A stretch of DNA of 6,891 nucleotides from CAYGWP01 sp964353455 (GTDB lineage Bacteria; Planctomycetota; Phycisphaerae; FEN-1346), in contig CAYGWP010000421.1 in assembly GCA_964353455.1 (NCBI GenBank), positions 1-6,891 on the forward strand. Direction: 5' to 3'. A program made the position numbers and the translations under genes. This document shows positions 6,586 through 6,891 of this stretch, in pieces (position 1 is the stretch's first letter; every line of letters starts with the position of its first letter). The notes below the pieces were generated by a model. That model saw only the letters and a program-made list of their open reading frames with translations, did no database searches and had not been told where the DNA came from.

Positions 6586-6654
6586 TTTTTCGATCGGTTT
6601 TGAACGGTTTTGACACGGTTTTTACGGTTTTTTGACGGTTTTGAACGGTTTTTT
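6586..6654. other. Helically phased T-tract array, predicted curved DNA
   Basis: T-tracts of four to six bases start at 6586, 6598, 6608, 6619, 6628, 6639 and 6649. The steps are 12, 10, 11, 9, 11 and 10, a mean of 10.5 bp, which is one helical turn. Six of them sit in the motif CGGTTTT (starts 6595, 6605, 6616, 6625, 6636, 6646), often preceded by TGA or TGAA. Phased A/T tracts are known to bend DNA, so intrinsic curvature here is expected. Tandem iterons are the alternative reading. Confidence 0.75.
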
Positions 6655-6668
6655 CACTTTCTTTGACA

Positions 6669-6716
6669 GGACCAAATTGACGTAAGTGCCACTTTTGCAA
6701 AAACACTTACGTGCGT
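6669..6716 (-). repeat. Right 48-bp inverted arm with internal palindrome
   Basis: This is the inverted partner of 6441-6488. Its palindrome is the more perfect one: ACGTAAGTG (6680-6688) faces CACTTACGT (6704-6712), nine of nine bases. Because the core is palindromic, 6680-6712 also matches 6445-6477 as a direct repeat at 31 of 33 positions. A weaker shared flank (including CCTCCGA) carries the direct match on to about 6505 and 6740. Confidence 0.85.
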
Positions 6717-6764
6717 TTTGCCCTCCGAGAGCGCGAAAAATAATCAGGTGCCAGGCATCATGGC

Positions 6765-6782
6765 ATACCATTAGTGGGGGGT
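6765..6782 (+). repeat. Direct repeat copy 1 (ATACCAT..GTGGGGG)
   Basis: ATACCATTAGTGGGGGG followed by T. It matches 6797-6813, apart from a TA/AT swap and one extra G, with starts 32 bases (about three helical turns) apart. It overlaps the right arm of a small stem, TGCCA (6749-6753)/TGGCA (6761-6765). Confidence 0.6.
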
Positions 6783-6796
6783 CAAGCGCGGTGCGG

Positions 6797-6813
6797 ATAC
6801 CATATGTGGGGGT
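6797..6813 (+). repeat. Direct repeat copy 2 (ATACCAT..GTGGGGG)
   Basis: ATACCATATGTGGGGGT, the second copy of the element at 6765-6782. The pair lies upstream of a possible rightward gene beyond the window, so paired activator or repressor sites are possible. Confidence 0.6.
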
Positions 6814-6818
6814 ATTTC

Positions 6819-6839
6819 GATTGTGGATTGTGGATTGCG
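6819..6839 (+). repeat. Heptanucleotide tandem repeat GATTGTG/GATTGCG, three copies
   Basis: Three consecutive heptamers: GATTGTG, GATTGTG and GATTGCG. The left-edge repeat (1-20), read on the other strand, has the unit GATTTCG. Both share the frame GATTNNG, so they are probably members of one family of short dispersed repeats in this genome, here in opposite orientation. Confidence 0.75.
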
Positions 6840-6845
6840 GACCTG

Positions 6846-6871
6846 TCCGCCGAAGCCTTGGCGAAGGCGGA
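6846..6871. repeat. 26-nt imperfect palindrome, likely dispersed repeat
   Basis: TCCGCC (6846-6851) faces GGCGGA (6866-6871), with an inner GCC-TT-GGC stem (6855-6862) and three unpaired positions on each side. From memory, closely similar sequences recur in intergenic DNA of many bacterial genomes and metagenome bins; this was not checked. It starts six bases after the heptanucleotide repeat, forming a composite repeat block. Confidence 0.6.
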
Positions 6872-6891
6872 TTGAACGGAGAGGCAACAAC

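Larger units (their letters stand above)
6441..6716. other. 276-bp inverted-arm unit, possible MITE-like or regulatory element
   Basis: The two inverted arms bound a non-coding interior holding a 16-bp palindrome and a phased T-tract array. Size, inverted ends and lack of coding capacity fit a miniature inverted-repeat element. However, I find no target-site duplication: the bases outside the ends are CTGGCG on the left and TTTTGC on the right. A multi-site regulatory, looping or partition region is an equal alternative. Type assignment is inference; the repeats themselves are directly visible. Confidence 0.45.
6310..6891. other. Non-coding, repeat-rich AT-shifted region with no convincing gene
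   Basis: No reading frame here looks like protein; short frames run through the palindromes and T-tracts. Content from left to right: the candidate sigma promoter; an isolated TATAAT on the minus strand (6404-6399); a weak inverted repeat CGTGCG (6421-6426)/CGCACG (6442-6447); the 276-bp inverted-arm unit (6441-6716); a short stem TGCCA/TGGCA (6749-6765); a 17-bp direct repeat; a heptanucleotide repeat; and a 26-nt imperfect palindrome. The last 15 bases contain GGAGAGG (6879-6885), which could be the ribosome binding site of a rightward gene just outside the window. Confidence 0.75.

Noticed and set aside
6610..6668. TTGACA hexamers at 6610-6615 and 6663-6668 as rightward -35 boxes
   Set aside because: No TATAAT-like hexamer follows at 16-18 bases for either one. 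They are probably by-products of the TGA-CGGTTTT repeats and T-rich sequence.
6445..6712. CRISPR array from the two 33-bp near-identical sequences
   Set aside because: There are only two copies, they are separated by 202 bases, and no cas gene is present. The copies also belong to inverted arms.
6680..6712. dif/Xer recombination site
   Set aside because: The 9-bp arms with a 15-base centre do not fit the two 11-base arms and 6-base centre of dif, and the sequence lacks the usual dif core.
6580..6720. Chromosomal replication origin (AT-rich, iterons, palindromes)
   Set aside because: I see no DnaA boxes like TTATCCACA and no dnaA, dnaN or gyrB nearby. The iterons alone are not enough.

Overview
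The window is GC-rich, densely coding bacterial DNA. It has five protein genes followed by about 550 bases of unusually structured, more AT-rich non-coding DNA. No rRNA or tRNA gene was seen. The protein types and the heptanucleotide repeats of the form GATTNNG near both edges suggest a planctomycete-like (Planctomycetota/Phycisphaerae) genome. That assignment is an inference from general appearance, not a proven one.

Left part, plus strand (3-3758). A large UvrD/AddA-type helicase-nuclease runs in from the left edge, so its Walker A part lies outside the window. It carries helicase motifs II to VI and a C-terminal PD-(D/E)XK nuclease with four cysteines placed like an AddB-type Fe-S cluster. 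It is a probable DNA-end resection and recombination enzyme. After 33 bases comes a small regulator with an XRE helix-turn-helix and a cupin domain, with a strong ribosome binding site.

Middle part, minus strand (3799-6309). Read in its own direction this is a typical cell-surface signalling cluster: an ECF sigma factor, its zinc-binding membrane anti-sigma factor 35 bases on, and then a lipoprotein with the fold signature of Icc/CpdA-type metallophosphoesterases that has lost most metal ligands. The cluster converges on the helicase/XRE pair with only 40 bases between stop codons. A GAACGC-N16-TCTAAT sequence just before the sigma gene looks like an autoregulated ECF promoter. The lipoprotein gene may have its own promoter, whose TATAAT is the loop of a perfect 8-bp inverted repeat.

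Right part (6310-6891) has no convincing gene. Its centre (6441-6716) is a 276-bp unit bounded by two 48-bp inverted arms. The outer 13 bp of the arms are perfect inverted repeats, and each arm holds its own palindrome built on ACGTAAGTG/CACTTACGT. Inside the unit are a perfect 16-bp palindrome and seven T-tracts that recur on average every 10.5 bp, the arrangement expected to bend DNA. Further right are a 17-bp direct repeat, a heptanucleotide tandem repeat and a 26-nt imperfect palindrome that looks like a dispersed genomic repeat. The 276-bp unit is the most interesting and least explained part of the window. It could be a non-autonomous mobile element, a multi-site regulatory or looping region, or a partition or nucleoid-protein site.
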